DNA of 64,000 nt from an uncultured beta proteobacterium. GTDB taxonomy: Bacteria > Pseudomonadota > Gammaproteobacteria > Burkholderiales > Burkholderiaceae_C. Shown one piece after another: positions 25,712 through 34,746 of this stretch. Location: assembly GCA_903822435.1 (NCBI GenBank), contig CAIJPE010000378.1, positions 1 through 64,000 on the forward strand. The letters run 5' to 3'. Numbering within the stretch: the stretch's first letter is position 1; the number at the start of each line of letters is the position of its first letter. The notes under the pieces are model-generated. The model saw only the letters and a program-made list of their open reading frames with translations. It searched no databases and had not been told where the DNA came from. The translations under genes were made by a program, and so were the position numbers.

Positions 25712-27979
25712 ATGAAACCTGCCCATCAAGCAACCCTGATCGACAGCCCTGCAATGGTCACGCGACGCCGGGTCAGCGGCCTGCTGGCGCTCAGCGGGCT
25801 TGGCATGACCGCCTGTGGCGGCGGTGCCCAATCGGCCTCGGGCGACTCGGCCGCATCAGGCAGTCCGGCCGTGAGCCCGCTGACGCCGGCACCCTCACCC
25901 GTGACGACACCCTCGCCGACCCCGGCTCCTTCTCCTTCGCCCGCCCCCGCTCCGAGCCCCAGCCCGGCGCCGGCACCCGGCAATGCCGGTGCCTACAGCG
26001 CCTACAACCCGGCCGCCGGCGGCGCACTGCCCACCATCCGCATCACCGCCGAGACCGCAGGCACCTGGCCGTACAGCTGCACGCTGCTGCCCTTGCCAGG
26101 CCAACTGCCGGCCAACGCGACGTTCACGTCGCCGGACGACTTGAATCTCTCGTTGTCGGTGCTCAGCACGTGGCCCGATGGCTCGGCCGCCGTGGTCGTG
26201 GCGGCTGGCAAGGTCACGGTGGCGGCGGGCGAAACGAAGAGTCTGCGGATTCAAACCGCAACCGCCCAGAACGCCCAGCCCTTGGCCGCGGCCCGTATCG
26301 CGGCCCTGGTGACTGAAGTGTCGCTGGCCTTCGACACCATGGGCACCGCGCGCCTGTCGGACTTCAGCCAGCCCGAGCGCGTCTGGTGGGCGAATGCGCA
26401 GGTCATCTGCGCCCGCTATCGGGTCGCGATCCCGAACCATCCCACGCTGGAGGCCGTGGTCGACATCCACGCCTATGCCGGCAACTTCGCGTTCGTCGAG
26501 GTCGTTCTGGAAAACGGCAAGATGAACACCGCCGCGCCCGTGTCCACGCCGTGGGCCGCCTACGCAACGGGAACGGTCTCGATCAACGGACGCGCGCTGG
26601 TCACGGCCAGTTCAGCGGGTGCACCCGAGGGCAACCACAGCTCGTTCAGGGCCTGGTACGCGGCCGGCTGGATCGGAGGCGACCCGGCGCTGCGCGCATG
26701 GCAGGACGTCAATTCGCTGCAGCGCCACCCGCTGTTCTGGAAGATGGACGCCGCCAGCCCGGACCTGGGCAGCTATGCCGCGGACAGCTATGCCCCCTGG
26801 AGCACGGGCCGGCAGCGCCCGACGGGCATGGGCGCTGGCGGTGACCACCCCAGCATCGGGCCGTTGCCCATGTGGGAAGTCCAGTTCCTGCAGACCGGCG
26901 ACACGCGCGCGGCCAAGGCGGTGGAGGCCAGCGCCCTGGCCGTGCTGGGCTTCAACGTCAATTACCGCGACACCGGCACGGGCCTCGTGCCCACCATCAC
27001 GGAGCTGGCCGGGAAGTCCCAGCAAGGCGGCTGGCCCAGCCTGGGCAACGCGCAGGACAGGATGACCTGGGAGGTGGCGCACCACCCGGCTGCGGGCCTG
27101 ACCGCCTTCGTCTGCAGGCCCTCTCCGGTCTACATCGAACTGGCCCAGAAGGTGGCGGTCTTCAACGCCACGTACACGACCTTCCAGGACGTGGGGCCGA
27201 ATACGGCGACGGGCGTCTTCGGCCAGTACTACCAGATGCGCGGGCGCGCCTGGGGCCTGCGCAGCCTGGCGCACGCCACCTTCCTGACACCGGTCACCCT
27301 GCCCTGGCGGGCGGCCGGCCTGGCCTCGCTGGCCGCCAATGCCGCCTTCCTGGATGGCTGGCGCACCGACAGCCGCGCCAAGCTGAATTGCTTCTGGGAC
27401 TATGCCTATGGCAACGGCACCCTGCAGGATGCGGACAGTGCCGCGGCCGGCTTCCAGAGCAAGGTCTGGCAGCACCACTATCTGACGACCGAACTGCACA
27501 GGGCCGCCGTCCTGAGGATACTGACCGGCTCCGCGCAAGCGACGCTGGAGACCCTCGCAGACTGGGCCGCCGGTCAGCCGGTGCGATGGATCAACGAGCA
27601 GGCGAACGGCGCGTGGCGCTACGTGCCGTACCACACCACCATCGGCCGCAGCGATACGGGCATCGACAGCCTGGACACCTGGGGTGCGCAGATGGCCTGG
27701 TCGATGACCGATGCGCCGGCGTCCGTGTCGGGCCCCTGGAGATCCGACTACAGCGGCAACACGCGCACCACCTACGCCAGCTTCGACAACACCGATTCGG
27801 TGGCGGGCGCGGGCTACCCGTCCTACCTGTGGGCGGCCCTGGTGGTTGCGGTCGAGCGCGGCGTGCCAGGGTCCCAGACCGCCTGGCTAACGGTGCAGGC
27901 CAACCTGAGCAACCTGTCCTCGTGGCTGGGCGGGTTTGCATCCGATCCGCGCTGGGGTTGCACGCCCCGCAACACCTGA
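25712..27979 (+). CDS. Large proline-rich lipoprotein, possible glycan-active RIFT-barrel/lyase-like protein
   Basis: About 755 residues from ATG 25712; ATG 25754 (MVTRRRVSGLL) is an alternative that still leaves a full signal. Lipobox LGMTAC-GGG, then a Pro/Ser/Thr linker to about residue 90. The body starts with GALPTIRITAETAGTWPYSC and has beta-rich LNLSLSVLSTWPDGSAAVVV and RYRVAIPNHPTLEAVVDIHAY. A long helical part follows with many Trp (WGLRSLAHATF, FWDYAYGNGTLQDADS). This layout recalls rhamnogalacturonan-lyase-like (YetA-type) proteins, but I am not certain. A role in trimming exported polysaccharide at the cell surface is inference. Confidence 0.8.
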   Translation: MKPAHQATLIDSPAMVTRRRVSGLLALSGLGMTACGGGAQSASGDSAASGSPAVSPLTPAPSPVTTPSPTPAPSPSPAPAPSPSPAPAPGNAGAYSAYNPAAGGALPTIRITAETAGTWPYSCTLLPLPGQLPANATFTSPDDLNLSLSVLSTWPDGSAAVVVAAGKVTVAAGETKSLRIQTATAQNAQPLAAARIAALVTEVSLAFDTMGTARLSDFSQPERVWWANAQVICARYRVAIPNHPTLEAVVDIHAYAGNFAFVEVVLENGKMNTAAPVSTPWAAYATGTVSINGRALVTASSAGAPEGNHSSFRAWYAAGWIGGDPALRAWQDVNSLQRHPLFWKMDAASPDLGSYAADSYAPWSTGRQRPTGMGAGGDHPSIGPLPMWEVQFLQTGDTRAAKAVEASALAVLGFNVNYRDTGTGLVPTITELAGKSQQGGWPSLGNAQDRMTWEVAHHPAAGLTAFVCRPSPVYIELAQKVAVFNATYTTFQDVGPNTATGVFGQYYQMRGRAWGLRSLAHATFLTPVTLPWRAAGLASLAANAAFLDGWRTDSRAKLNCFWDYAYGNGTLQDADSAAAGFQSKVWQHHYLTTELHRAAVLRILTGSAQATLETLADWAAGQPVRWINEQANGAWRYVPYHTTIGRSDTGIDSLDTWGAQMAWSMTDAPASVSGPWRSDYSGNTRTTYASFDNTDSVAGAGYPSYLWAALVVAVERGVPGSQTAWLTVQANLSNLSSWLGGFASDPRWGCTPRNT

Positions 27980-28012
27980 ACGACCCGTGGAGCCGGCCGG
28001 GCGGGCGGTTCA

Positions 28013-28996
28013 TCAGGCGGTGGCAGGCGTTCCCAGATTGCGCACCAGGCGCAGGCCGAAGCGCCAGTGGCTGCGGTCCCATGGCGTGAAGCGCGGCAGG
28101 CGGAATCGGTCGGTCAAGGCACCAGCCGCGCCTGGCGCGGTGGTCACGGCGAACTTGAAACCGGCCTCCCGCACCAGCTCGGCGTGCTCGGGCAGGAAGT
28201 CGCGTCCGGGCTTGCCGTTGGGGTAGGCGAACAGTGTCACGGGGTCCTGGATCAGCGACTCGAGCACAGCCTTGCCGGACTCGATTTCCTGGCGTGCCTG
28301 GGCCCGGTCCAGGCGAGCCAGGATCGGGTGGTTGACAGTGTGGCCGCCGATCGTCATGCCCGCACGCCGCAGGGCAACCACCTGGGCCGAACGCATCATC
28401 AGATCGTCCGGGAGCCGCGCACGGGACGCGCGCGCCACGGCCTCGGCAAAGCCCACGCGGTCAGCCAGAGGCAGGTACTTGGCGACACCGATCAACTGAT
28501 CGATGGCGGCACGCCGCGCCGCATCGGATGCCAGCGGCAGCGCCGACAGCTTCTTCGCCTCGGGGCCGCCGGAGCCTCCTTCGAGGCCGCCCGGATCCAG
28601 GCTGTCCAGCGGGCTGCGCCGGACGGCCTCGACCAGCGTGTCGTTCCACATGCGGCCCCCGTCGAGGAAACCTGTCGCCACGAAGAAGGTCGCGCACAGC
28701 CCGTGTCGGCGCAGGATGGGCAAGGCCACGTCGTGATTGTCGGCGTAGCCGTCATCGAAGGTGATGCAAAGGGCTCGGGCCGGCAGGCTGCCTTCGCACA
28801 GCCGCGCAGCAGCCTGATCCAGTGGCAGGACGCAAAAGCTGCGGGCCAGCCAGGCACAGAGCGCCTCGAAGCGCTGTGCATGCATCTCGTCCGGAAAGAT
28901 CGGATCGGGCTGCGGCAGCACGCGATGGAAGATGAGGATGGACAGCCGGCCTCGAGGCCCGCCACGCGCCATCAGGCCCAGCAGGCTCTTCATCAT
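28013..28996 (-). CDS. Polysaccharide deacetylase family protein
   Basis: 327 residues starting at the double ATG 28996/28993 that overlaps the stop of the O-ligase gene. NodB-type motifs are ILIFHRVLP, ITFDDGYADN (metal Asp pair), ATFFVATGFL, GGHTVNHPIL (H-x3-H) and FAYPNGKPG. There is a low-complexity Gly/Glu insert near residues 120-140. Last gene of the 17-gene minus-strand operon. Probably removes N- or O-acetyl groups from the exopolysaccharide. It lacks the DUF3473 extension seen in the other deacetylase at 42330. Confidence 0.9.
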   Translation of the reverse strand: MMKSLLGLMARGGPRGRLSILIFHRVLPQPDPIFPDEMHAQRFEALCAWLARSFCVLPLDQAAARLCEGSLPARALCITFDDGYADNHDVALPILRRHGLCATFFVATGFLDGGRMWNDTLVEAVRRSPLDSLDPGGLEGGSGGPEAKKLSALPLASDAARRAAIDQLIGVAKYLPLADRVGFAEAVARASRARLPDDLMMRSAQVVALRRAGMTIGGHTVNHPILARLDRAQARQEIESGKAVLESLIQDPVTLFAYPNGKPGRDFLPEHAELVREAGFKFAVTTAPGAAGALTDRFRLPRFTPWDRSHWRFGLRLVRNLGTPATA

Positions 28997-30318
28997 CGCT
29001 TGGCCACCCTGGCATTGGCCGAAATGCTCAAGGCCTTGGCCGCCTCCCCCGAGGTCGAGCCGAAGGCCCCCGTCGTCTCGGTCTTCCAGCGTTCTTCCCG
29101 CAACCAGTACTTGCAAGCCAGCAACACCACCATGATGTTGTAGGGCAGGTCGAGATAGGTCAGGCTGAGAAACGCACCGCCCACCGCGTAGCCCACCATG
29201 GACACCTGGACCATGCCCGCCAGATCGCGCAGCCACATCGTCTCGGGGCGGGCCAGCGCCTGCCTGCGCATCTGGCTGGCATACCAGAAGCTCAGGGCGC
29301 CCATCGACAGGAACAGGGCCAGCCCGATCCAGCCCTGCTCCCCGAGGGCCTGGAAGTAGATGCTGTGGGCCGTCAGCACGAGGTTGGTGTCCTGCCCGTA
29401 GCGGGCATAGATGTCGGCCCGTTCGATGAGGAATCCGGCACCGGTGATGCGGTCGTTCGCAACCTTGTAGGCCAGCTCCCAGGCCGTGATGCGGCCCATG
29501 GCGCTGGCGTCCTGCTGGTAGGAGCCGATGGTCTGCATCCGCTCGTCCCAGCTCGCCGGCATGAAGGCCAGCAGGCTGATTGCCGCCGCAAGGATGACGA
29601 AGGCGCCCAAGACCTTCTGCTTGCTGCGCCACCACAGCACCAGGCCCATGGCCGAGATGGCCAGGAAGGCGCCGCGCGACTGCGTGGCCAGTGCGGCGGT
29701 GGATGACAGCAGCATGGCCACGAGCAGGCCCAACCGGACCCAGGGCCGCACCGAGACGATCCGCAGGTAGTTCATCAGCGGGATGGTCATCACGATGGCC
29801 AGGCCCAGTTCGTTGTTGCCCTCGATGAAGGAGGATGCGGGCCCCCAGACCCGCGAGGTTCCGCCGGAAGCGATGGCGAAGATGCCCCCCTTGACCCCGT
29901 AAAAACCGATCGAGACCACGATGACCCAGATGAAGTATTCGATGTGCTTGCGCTCACGCAGAGCGGCGATGCAGACCAGGGTCATGACCTGGATCTTGAG
30001 GGTCACGACCAGGTCATTGCTGGACTGTTCGGGGTAGAAGGCGAACACCGTGGTAACGCACGTCCACAGCAGGAACAGGACCAGTGCGAACACAGCCGGG
30101 TCTGCCGGCAGCCTCACCTTGTGCCGGTTCCAGATGATCGACAACAGCGTGACGCCCGCGGTGGTGGCCGCAAACGGCAGGTTCACCGCAAAGCCGTAGG
30201 CCAGCCGGTGTGGATTCATCGTGCTGAGCCACGTCCACAGCAACGCACCCGACCAGGTGTTCTTGAAGGCCTGGACGATCGCCCAGGCAAAGAACCCCAC
30301 CAGCGCGATGTCACGCAT
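28993..30318 (-). CDS. Putative O-glycosylation ligase / Wzy-like, exosortase A system-associated
   Basis: 441 residues with about ten to twelve membrane helices and a large periplasmic loop, the O-antigen ligase (Wzy_C) layout. Opens RDIALVGFFAWAIVQAFKNTWSGALLW. Conserved loop features include VWGPASSFIEGNNELGLA, ATQSRGAF and GAGFLIERADIYARYG with LTAHSIYFQALGEQGWIG, including the usual His. It matches the family I know as TIGR03097. It may polymerise repeat units or transfer glycan onto PEP-CTERM proteins, many of which are Ser/Thr-rich. Overlaps its neighbours at both ends. Confidence 0.93.
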   Translation of the reverse strand: MRDIALVGFFAWAIVQAFKNTWSGALLWTWLSTMNPHRLAYGFAVNLPFAATTAGVTLLSIIWNRHKVRLPADPAVFALVLFLLWTCVTTVFAFYPEQSSNDLVVTLKIQVMTLVCIAALRERKHIEYFIWVIVVSIGFYGVKGGIFAIASGGTSRVWGPASSFIEGNNELGLAIVMTIPLMNYLRIVSVRPWVRLGLLVAMLLSSTAALATQSRGAFLAISAMGLVLWWRSKQKVLGAFVILAAAISLLAFMPASWDERMQTIGSYQQDASAMGRITAWELAYKVANDRITGAGFLIERADIYARYGQDTNLVLTAHSIYFQALGEQGWIGLALFLSMGALSFWYASQMRRQALARPETMWLRDLAGMVQVSMVGYAVGGAFLSLTYLDLPYNIMVVLLACKYWLREERWKTETTGAFGSTSGEAAKALSISANARVAKR

Positions 30319-31549
30319 GGCCCGCTCCTTCTGCGCGCACGCCGATCCCGGCCCCTGTGCGAGCCATCGCGCTGAACAGGTCCACCTGCAGCTGGCTCGT
30401 CTGCGCCCAACCGAAGCCTTCGGCGTAGCGCCGCACCCGGCCGCGGTCTCGCGGCGCGGCCAGCAACTGCACCAGGCTGGCGGCCAGGCCTTCGCTGCTG
30501 CGCTGCTCCACCAGCAGGCCCACGTCGTCGCTGGCCACCACCTCGGGCGTTCCCCAGATGCGCGTGGCCACCACCGGGGTGCCGCAGGCCATGGCTTCCA
30601 GCAGCACGTTGGCCCAGCCTTCGCGGCTGCTGGCCAGGATCAGCACGTCGGCCGCGCTGTACCAGGTGGCCAGGGTGTCGTTGGGCAGCGCACCGGTCAG
30701 CGTGACGCGGGCCTGTACACCCAGTTCGGCCGCCAGGGCCTGCAGGCGCAGGCGCTCGGGGCCCTCGCCCACGATCAGCAGCCGGGCCTGCGGATGCCGC
30801 TTCAGCACCGCCGGCATGGCGCCGATGGCCAGGTGGTGCCCCTTGCGTTCGATCAGGTGGCCCACCGACAGCAGCACCGGGGCGTCCTGGATGCCCAGTT
30901 GCAGCCGCGCCGCCTCGGGCGGCACCGGGTGGAAGCGGTGCAGGTCCACGCCGTTTCGCATGACATGCAGCCGGCTGTCGGCAATGCCCCAGCCGCGCAG
31001 AACGTCCACCAGCGCGGCGCACACGCCGATGGAGGCATCGGCCCGGCCGGCGGCCCAGCGGATCATCCGCCGCGGCAGCGCGTGCTGGGGGATCAGGTTG
31101 AGGTCGGTGCCCCGCGCGGTGATGGCCAAGGGCTTGCGGAAATGCCGCGCCAGCAGGGCCGCGGCCACGCCGTCGGGGTAGTAGTAGTGGGCGTCGATGA
31201 GGTCGAAGTCGAAGCCCTCGTCGATCAGGCGCTGCAGCGCGGGCGCCGCCGCGACGGCCATGGCCAGAGGCGCCAGATTCATGCCGATCTTGGGCAGCAG
31301 CAGGTAGCGGGGGTGCTGCACATCCACGCCATGGCGCTGTTCGCGCGGCGGCGTGCGGGCCATCCGGGCGTACTCGCCGAAGCGCTCGCGGGTGGATGGG
31401 AACCAGGGCACCGGGGCCACCACGTGGGTCTCGACGGCGCCGGTGGACAGCAGTTCGCGCAGGCGCGTCTCGACGAAGATGCCGTGGATGGGCCGCGCCA
31501 CGCTGGGGTACAGGGTGGAGAAGAGCACGGTCCGGATGGGGCGCGTCAC
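30311..31549 (-). CDS. Glycosyltransferase family 4
   Basis: About 412 residues from GTG 31549 (TRPIRTVLFSTLYPS). An ATG at 31594 would overlap the upstream gene by 23 bases and add an arginine-rich tail. GT-B motifs: YPSVARPIHGIFVETRLREL, DAHYYYPDGVAAALLA, MRNGVDLHRFHP, LLSVGHLIERKGHHLAI and E-X7-E in EGWANVLLEAMACG. Ends within the start of the O-ligase gene (8-base overlap). Confidence 0.9.
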   Translation of the reverse strand: MTRPIRTVLFSTLYPSVARPIHGIFVETRLRELLSTGAVETHVVAPVPWFPSTRERFGEYARMARTPPREQRHGVDVQHPRYLLLPKIGMNLAPLAMAVAAAPALQRLIDEGFDFDLIDAHYYYPDGVAAALLARHFRKPLAITARGTDLNLIPQHALPRRMIRWAAGRADASIGVCAALVDVLRGWGIADSRLHVMRNGVDLHRFHPVPPEAARLQLGIQDAPVLLSVGHLIERKGHHLAIGAMPAVLKRHPQARLLIVGEGPERLRLQALAAELGVQARVTLTGALPNDTLATWYSAADVLILASSREGWANVLLEAMACGTPVVATRIWGTPEVVASDDVGLLVEQRSSEGLAASLVQLLAAPRDRGRVRRYAEGFGWAQTSQLQVDLFSAMARTGAGIGVRAEGAGHA

Positions 31550-31571
31550 GCTGCGGGCCCGCTCGACGCGC

Positions 31572-32786
31572 TCATGGCGCTTCCGCCCGGGCAACGGCTG
31601 CCGCTGCTCGCAAGGGCCGCCCGGCCTTCAGCGCCGCGCCCAATGCGGCCACGCGCTGCGCGTTGCTGCGCCAGGTCAAGCCCAGCTCACCGATGCTGGC
31701 GCGGGCACGGGCCGCCAGGCGCTGCCGCAGCGCCGCGTCTTCGCTCAACGTGCTCAGTGCGCGGGCGAAGGCGGCGCCGTCGGCCGCATCGAAAAGCCAG
31801 GCGTTGTCGCCGTGCGTCAGCACCTCTTCGATGTTGGGCATGCGCGGGGCGACGATGGCCTTGCCCAGCGCCAGGTACTCGAAGAGCTTCAGCGGCGAGG
31901 CATAGGGGGTCACGGCCGGCTGCAGCGCGATGTCGAAGGACGCGACGTAGCCCGGCACCTGCTCGCGCGGCACCACGCCCGTGAAGCGAACCCGCTCGGA
32001 GAGATTCAAGGCAGCGGCCTGGCGCTCCAGCTCGGCACGGGCCGGACCGTCGCCCACCACCAGCAGCCGCGCGTTGGCGGGCGCGGCCGGCGTGGCCATC
32101 CAGTGCAGCACGCGGTCGACGCCATGCCAGTCGCGCACGAAGCCGGTGAAGCCGAGCACCAACGCGCCGTCCCAGCCCAGTGCAGCCTTGGCCTGCGCCT
32201 GGGTGGGCGCCTGGGCAAAGTGGTGCTCGTTGATGCCGTTGGCAATGACCACCATGCGCTCGTCGGGCACGCCGTGGCCGCGCAGGTTGTCGGCCAGGAC
32301 GCGGGTGACCGGCAGCACCACGTCGGCACCGCGCCAGACGGTGTTCTCGGCCCAGCGCGCCAGCCGGGGCAGGCCCAGGCCGCCGAAGCGCAGGCGCTCG
32401 TCGGTCAGCGGGGCATTGACCTCCAGCAGCATGGGCAGCTTCAGGCGCCGCTTGAGCATCACGCCGGCCATCAGGAAGAGGTTGCAGCGCTCATACAGCA
32501 CGTCGGGCCTGAACTCGGCCGCGGCGCGGCTGAGCTGCCGGTAGGCCACCAGCGTGTAGCCCAGCTCGAGCAGTTCGTACACGGCCTTGGGCAGGCGTTC
32601 GCGCAGGCGCTGCACCCAGCCCACCTCGGCGCCCATGCCGTCGCCATCGGTGGTCTGCGGCGCCACCACGCGGACCTCATGGCCCAGTTCGCGCAGCGCC
32701 GTGATCATCTCGTCGATGTGGACGGCCTGGCCGTCCTTGGACGCCGTGCGGTGGTGGTAGAGGATCTTCAAGCGGGAGTCCGGCAA
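31572..32786 (-). CDS. Glycosyltransferase family 4
   Basis: 404 residues. N-terminus LKILYHHRTASKDGQAVHIDEMI; then DVLYERCNLF, LLEVNAPLTDERLRFGG, VIANGINEHHF, GFTGFVRDWHGVDRV and the donor-binding ASPLKLFEYLALGKAIVAP. The pattern suits a retaining GT-B enzyme common in exosortase-A loci. Lies 18 bases after the amidotransferase gene and 22 bases before the next glycosyltransferase. Confidence 0.91.
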   Translation of the reverse strand: MPDSRLKILYHHRTASKDGQAVHIDEMITALRELGHEVRVVAPQTTDGDGMGAEVGWVQRLRERLPKAVYELLELGYTLVAYRQLSRAAAEFRPDVLYERCNLFLMAGVMLKRRLKLPMLLEVNAPLTDERLRFGGLGLPRLARWAENTVWRGADVVLPVTRVLADNLRGHGVPDERMVVIANGINEHHFAQAPTQAQAKAALGWDGALVLGFTGFVRDWHGVDRVLHWMATPAAPANARLLVVGDGPARAELERQAAALNLSERVRFTGVVPREQVPGYVASFDIALQPAVTPYASPLKLFEYLALGKAIVAPRMPNIEEVLTHGDNAWLFDAADGAAFARALSTLSEDAALRQRLAARARASIGELGLTWRSNAQRVAALGAALKAGRPLRAAAAVARAEAP

Positions 32787-32804
32787 GGGGCGCGGGCGTT
32801 CAGC

Positions 32805-34742
32805 TCAGGCGGCGGCCTGGGTGGTGGCCTGGGGCACTTCACCCATGGTGCCGCGCAGGAAGGCATCGAACATCAGCAGCGTCCACAGCGGCGTGCTGTG
32901 GTCGCTGCGGCCGGACTCGTGCTGCTCCACCAGCTGCCGCACCACGGCCGGGTTGAACCAGCCGCTGTCGAGCATCGGGCCTTCCAGCAGCGAGCTGCGC
33001 ATGCGCTGGCGCAGCGGCCCGCGGAACCAGCGCGCCAGCGGCACGGCGAAGCCCATCTTCGGGCGGTACAGCACGTCGTTGGGCAGGCTGGGCTCCAGCG
33101 CCTTCTTGAAGAAGGCCTTGCCATTGCTGCCCTTGAGCTTGAACGAACTCGGCAGCGTGGCCGCCCACTCCACCAGCGGGTGGTCCATCAGCGGCTCGCG
33201 CACCTCCAGCGAATGCGCCATGCTGGCCCGGTCGACCTTGGTGTTGATGTCGCCCACCAGGTAGGTCTGCAGGTCGATGTACTGGATCAGGGCCAGCGGG
33301 TCGTCGGTGCCGGCGTTCTCGGCGTGGCGCTTGAAGACCTCGATGGCGCTGTAGCCGCCCAGTTCGGCCCGCAGGCGCGGGCTGTAGAGCTGCTGGCGAA
33401 GCGGATCCCGCAACTGCGACATGCTGTGGAAGTAGGCCTGCACCGAGGTGCGGGCCATGCCTTCGAAGGTGGTCTTGGCGCGCAGCACCCGCGGAGCCCA
33501 GTCGGCCTTGGGGTACACGCGGCCGAGCATGCCGAACAGCGGACGGCGCACGCCTTCGGGCAATGCGGCGCGCATGCGCTCTTCCATCATGTGCAGCCGG
33601 TAGCGCCGGTAGCCGCCGAAGGTCTCGTCGCCGCCATCGCCCGACAGGGCCACGGTCACCCGCTTGCGGGCCAGCTGGCTCACGCGGTAGGTGGGGATGG
33701 CCGAGCTGTCGGCATAGGGCTCGTCGTACAGTCGGGCCAGCGTGTCCACCAGGCCGAAGTCGTCGCTGCGGACGGTCTCGACGAAGTGGTTGGTGCGGTA
33801 GCGGTCGGCCACCATCTTGGCGAATTCCGACTCGTTGTAGGCCGGGTCGTCGAAAGCGATGGAACAGGTGTTGACGGGCCCGGCCGACTGGCGCGCCATG
33901 GCGGCCACGACCGCGCTGGAGTCGACGCCGCCGGACAGGAAGGCCCCCAGCGGCACCTCGGCGATCATGCGCAGGCGCACCGATTCATCCAGCCTGCGGA
34001 TCAGCTCTTCCTGGGCTTCCTCTTCGCCGATCTTGCTGTCCAGCGTGAACTTCACGTCCCAGTAGCGCTTCGGCTCGGGCAGGGCTTGGCCGCGGCGGAT
34101 CACCAGGGTGTGCGCGGGGGGCAGCTTCCTGGCCTGCTTGAAGATGGTCCGCGGCTCGGGCACGTAGCCCAGGGCGAAGTACTCCTCGATGGCCAGCGGG
34201 TCGATCTCGCGGCGCAGGCCGCCCTGGCTGTCGCGGTAGGCCAGCAGCGACTTCAGCTCGGAGCCGAAGAGCAGCATGCCGTCGGGCAGCACCGCGTAGT
34301 ACATCGGCTTGACCCCCAGGCGGTCGCGGCCCAGGAAGAAGGTCTGGCGGTTGCGGTCCCACAGGGCAAAGGCGAACATGCCGCGGAAGCGGTTCACGCA
34401 GGCCTCGCCCCAGGCCTCCCAGGCGTGCACGATGACCTCGGTGTCGCTGCGCGTCTTGAACACATGGCCCATCGCCTGCAACTCGGGGATGACTTCCTGG
34501 TAGTTGTAGATCTCGCCGTTGAAGACCACCACCACCGAGCCGTCCTCGTTGAAGAGGGGCTGCTGGCCGGTGGCCACGTCGATGATCGACAGCCGGCGGT
34601 GACCCAGGCCGACGCCGGGCTCGATGTGCAGGCTGCCTTCATCGGGGCCACGGTGCTGCTGCGACTCGTTCATGAGGTGCAGCACGGCATGGGTCACGGG
34701 CCGCGCGGAACGGGTGTCGAAGATGCCGGTGATGCCGCACAT
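32805..34742 (-). CDS. Asparagine synthase-type amidotransferase, exosortase A system-associated
   Basis: 645 residues starting MCGITGIFDT, with the catalytic Cys2 of class II glutamine amidotransferases. Followed by HRGPDEGSLH, VFNGEIYNYQE and RSDTEVIVH, then the synthetase half with GAFLSGGVDSSAVVAA, SIAFDDPAYNE and LSGDGGDETFGGYRRY. Length and motifs match the family I know as TIGR03108. It would form an amide from glutamine, plausibly on a uronic acid of the repeat unit, which fits the UDP-sugar dehydrogenase encoded at 37115. Four bases separate it from the upstream gene. Confidence 0.94.
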   Translation of the reverse strand: MCGITGIFDTRSARPVTHAVLHLMNESQQHRGPDEGSLHIEPGVGLGHRRLSIIDVATGQQPLFNEDGSVVVVFNGEIYNYQEVIPELQAMGHVFKTRSDTEVIVHAWEAWGEACVNRFRGMFAFALWDRNRQTFFLGRDRLGVKPMYYAVLPDGMLLFGSELKSLLAYRDSQGGLRREIDPLAIEEYFALGYVPEPRTIFKQARKLPPAHTLVIRRGQALPEPKRYWDVKFTLDSKIGEEEAQEELIRRLDESVRLRMIAEVPLGAFLSGGVDSSAVVAAMARQSAGPVNTCSIAFDDPAYNESEFAKMVADRYRTNHFVETVRSDDFGLVDTLARLYDEPYADSSAIPTYRVSQLARKRVTVALSGDGGDETFGGYRRYRLHMMEERMRAALPEGVRRPLFGMLGRVYPKADWAPRVLRAKTTFEGMARTSVQAYFHSMSQLRDPLRQQLYSPRLRAELGGYSAIEVFKRHAENAGTDDPLALIQYIDLQTYLVGDINTKVDRASMAHSLEVREPLMDHPLVEWAATLPSSFKLKGSNGKAFFKKALEPSLPNDVLYRPKMGFAVPLARWFRGPLRQRMRSSLLEGPMLDSGWFNPAVVRQLVEQHESGRSDHSTPLWTLLMFDAFLRGTMGEVPQATTQAAA

Positions 34743-34746
34743 GGTG

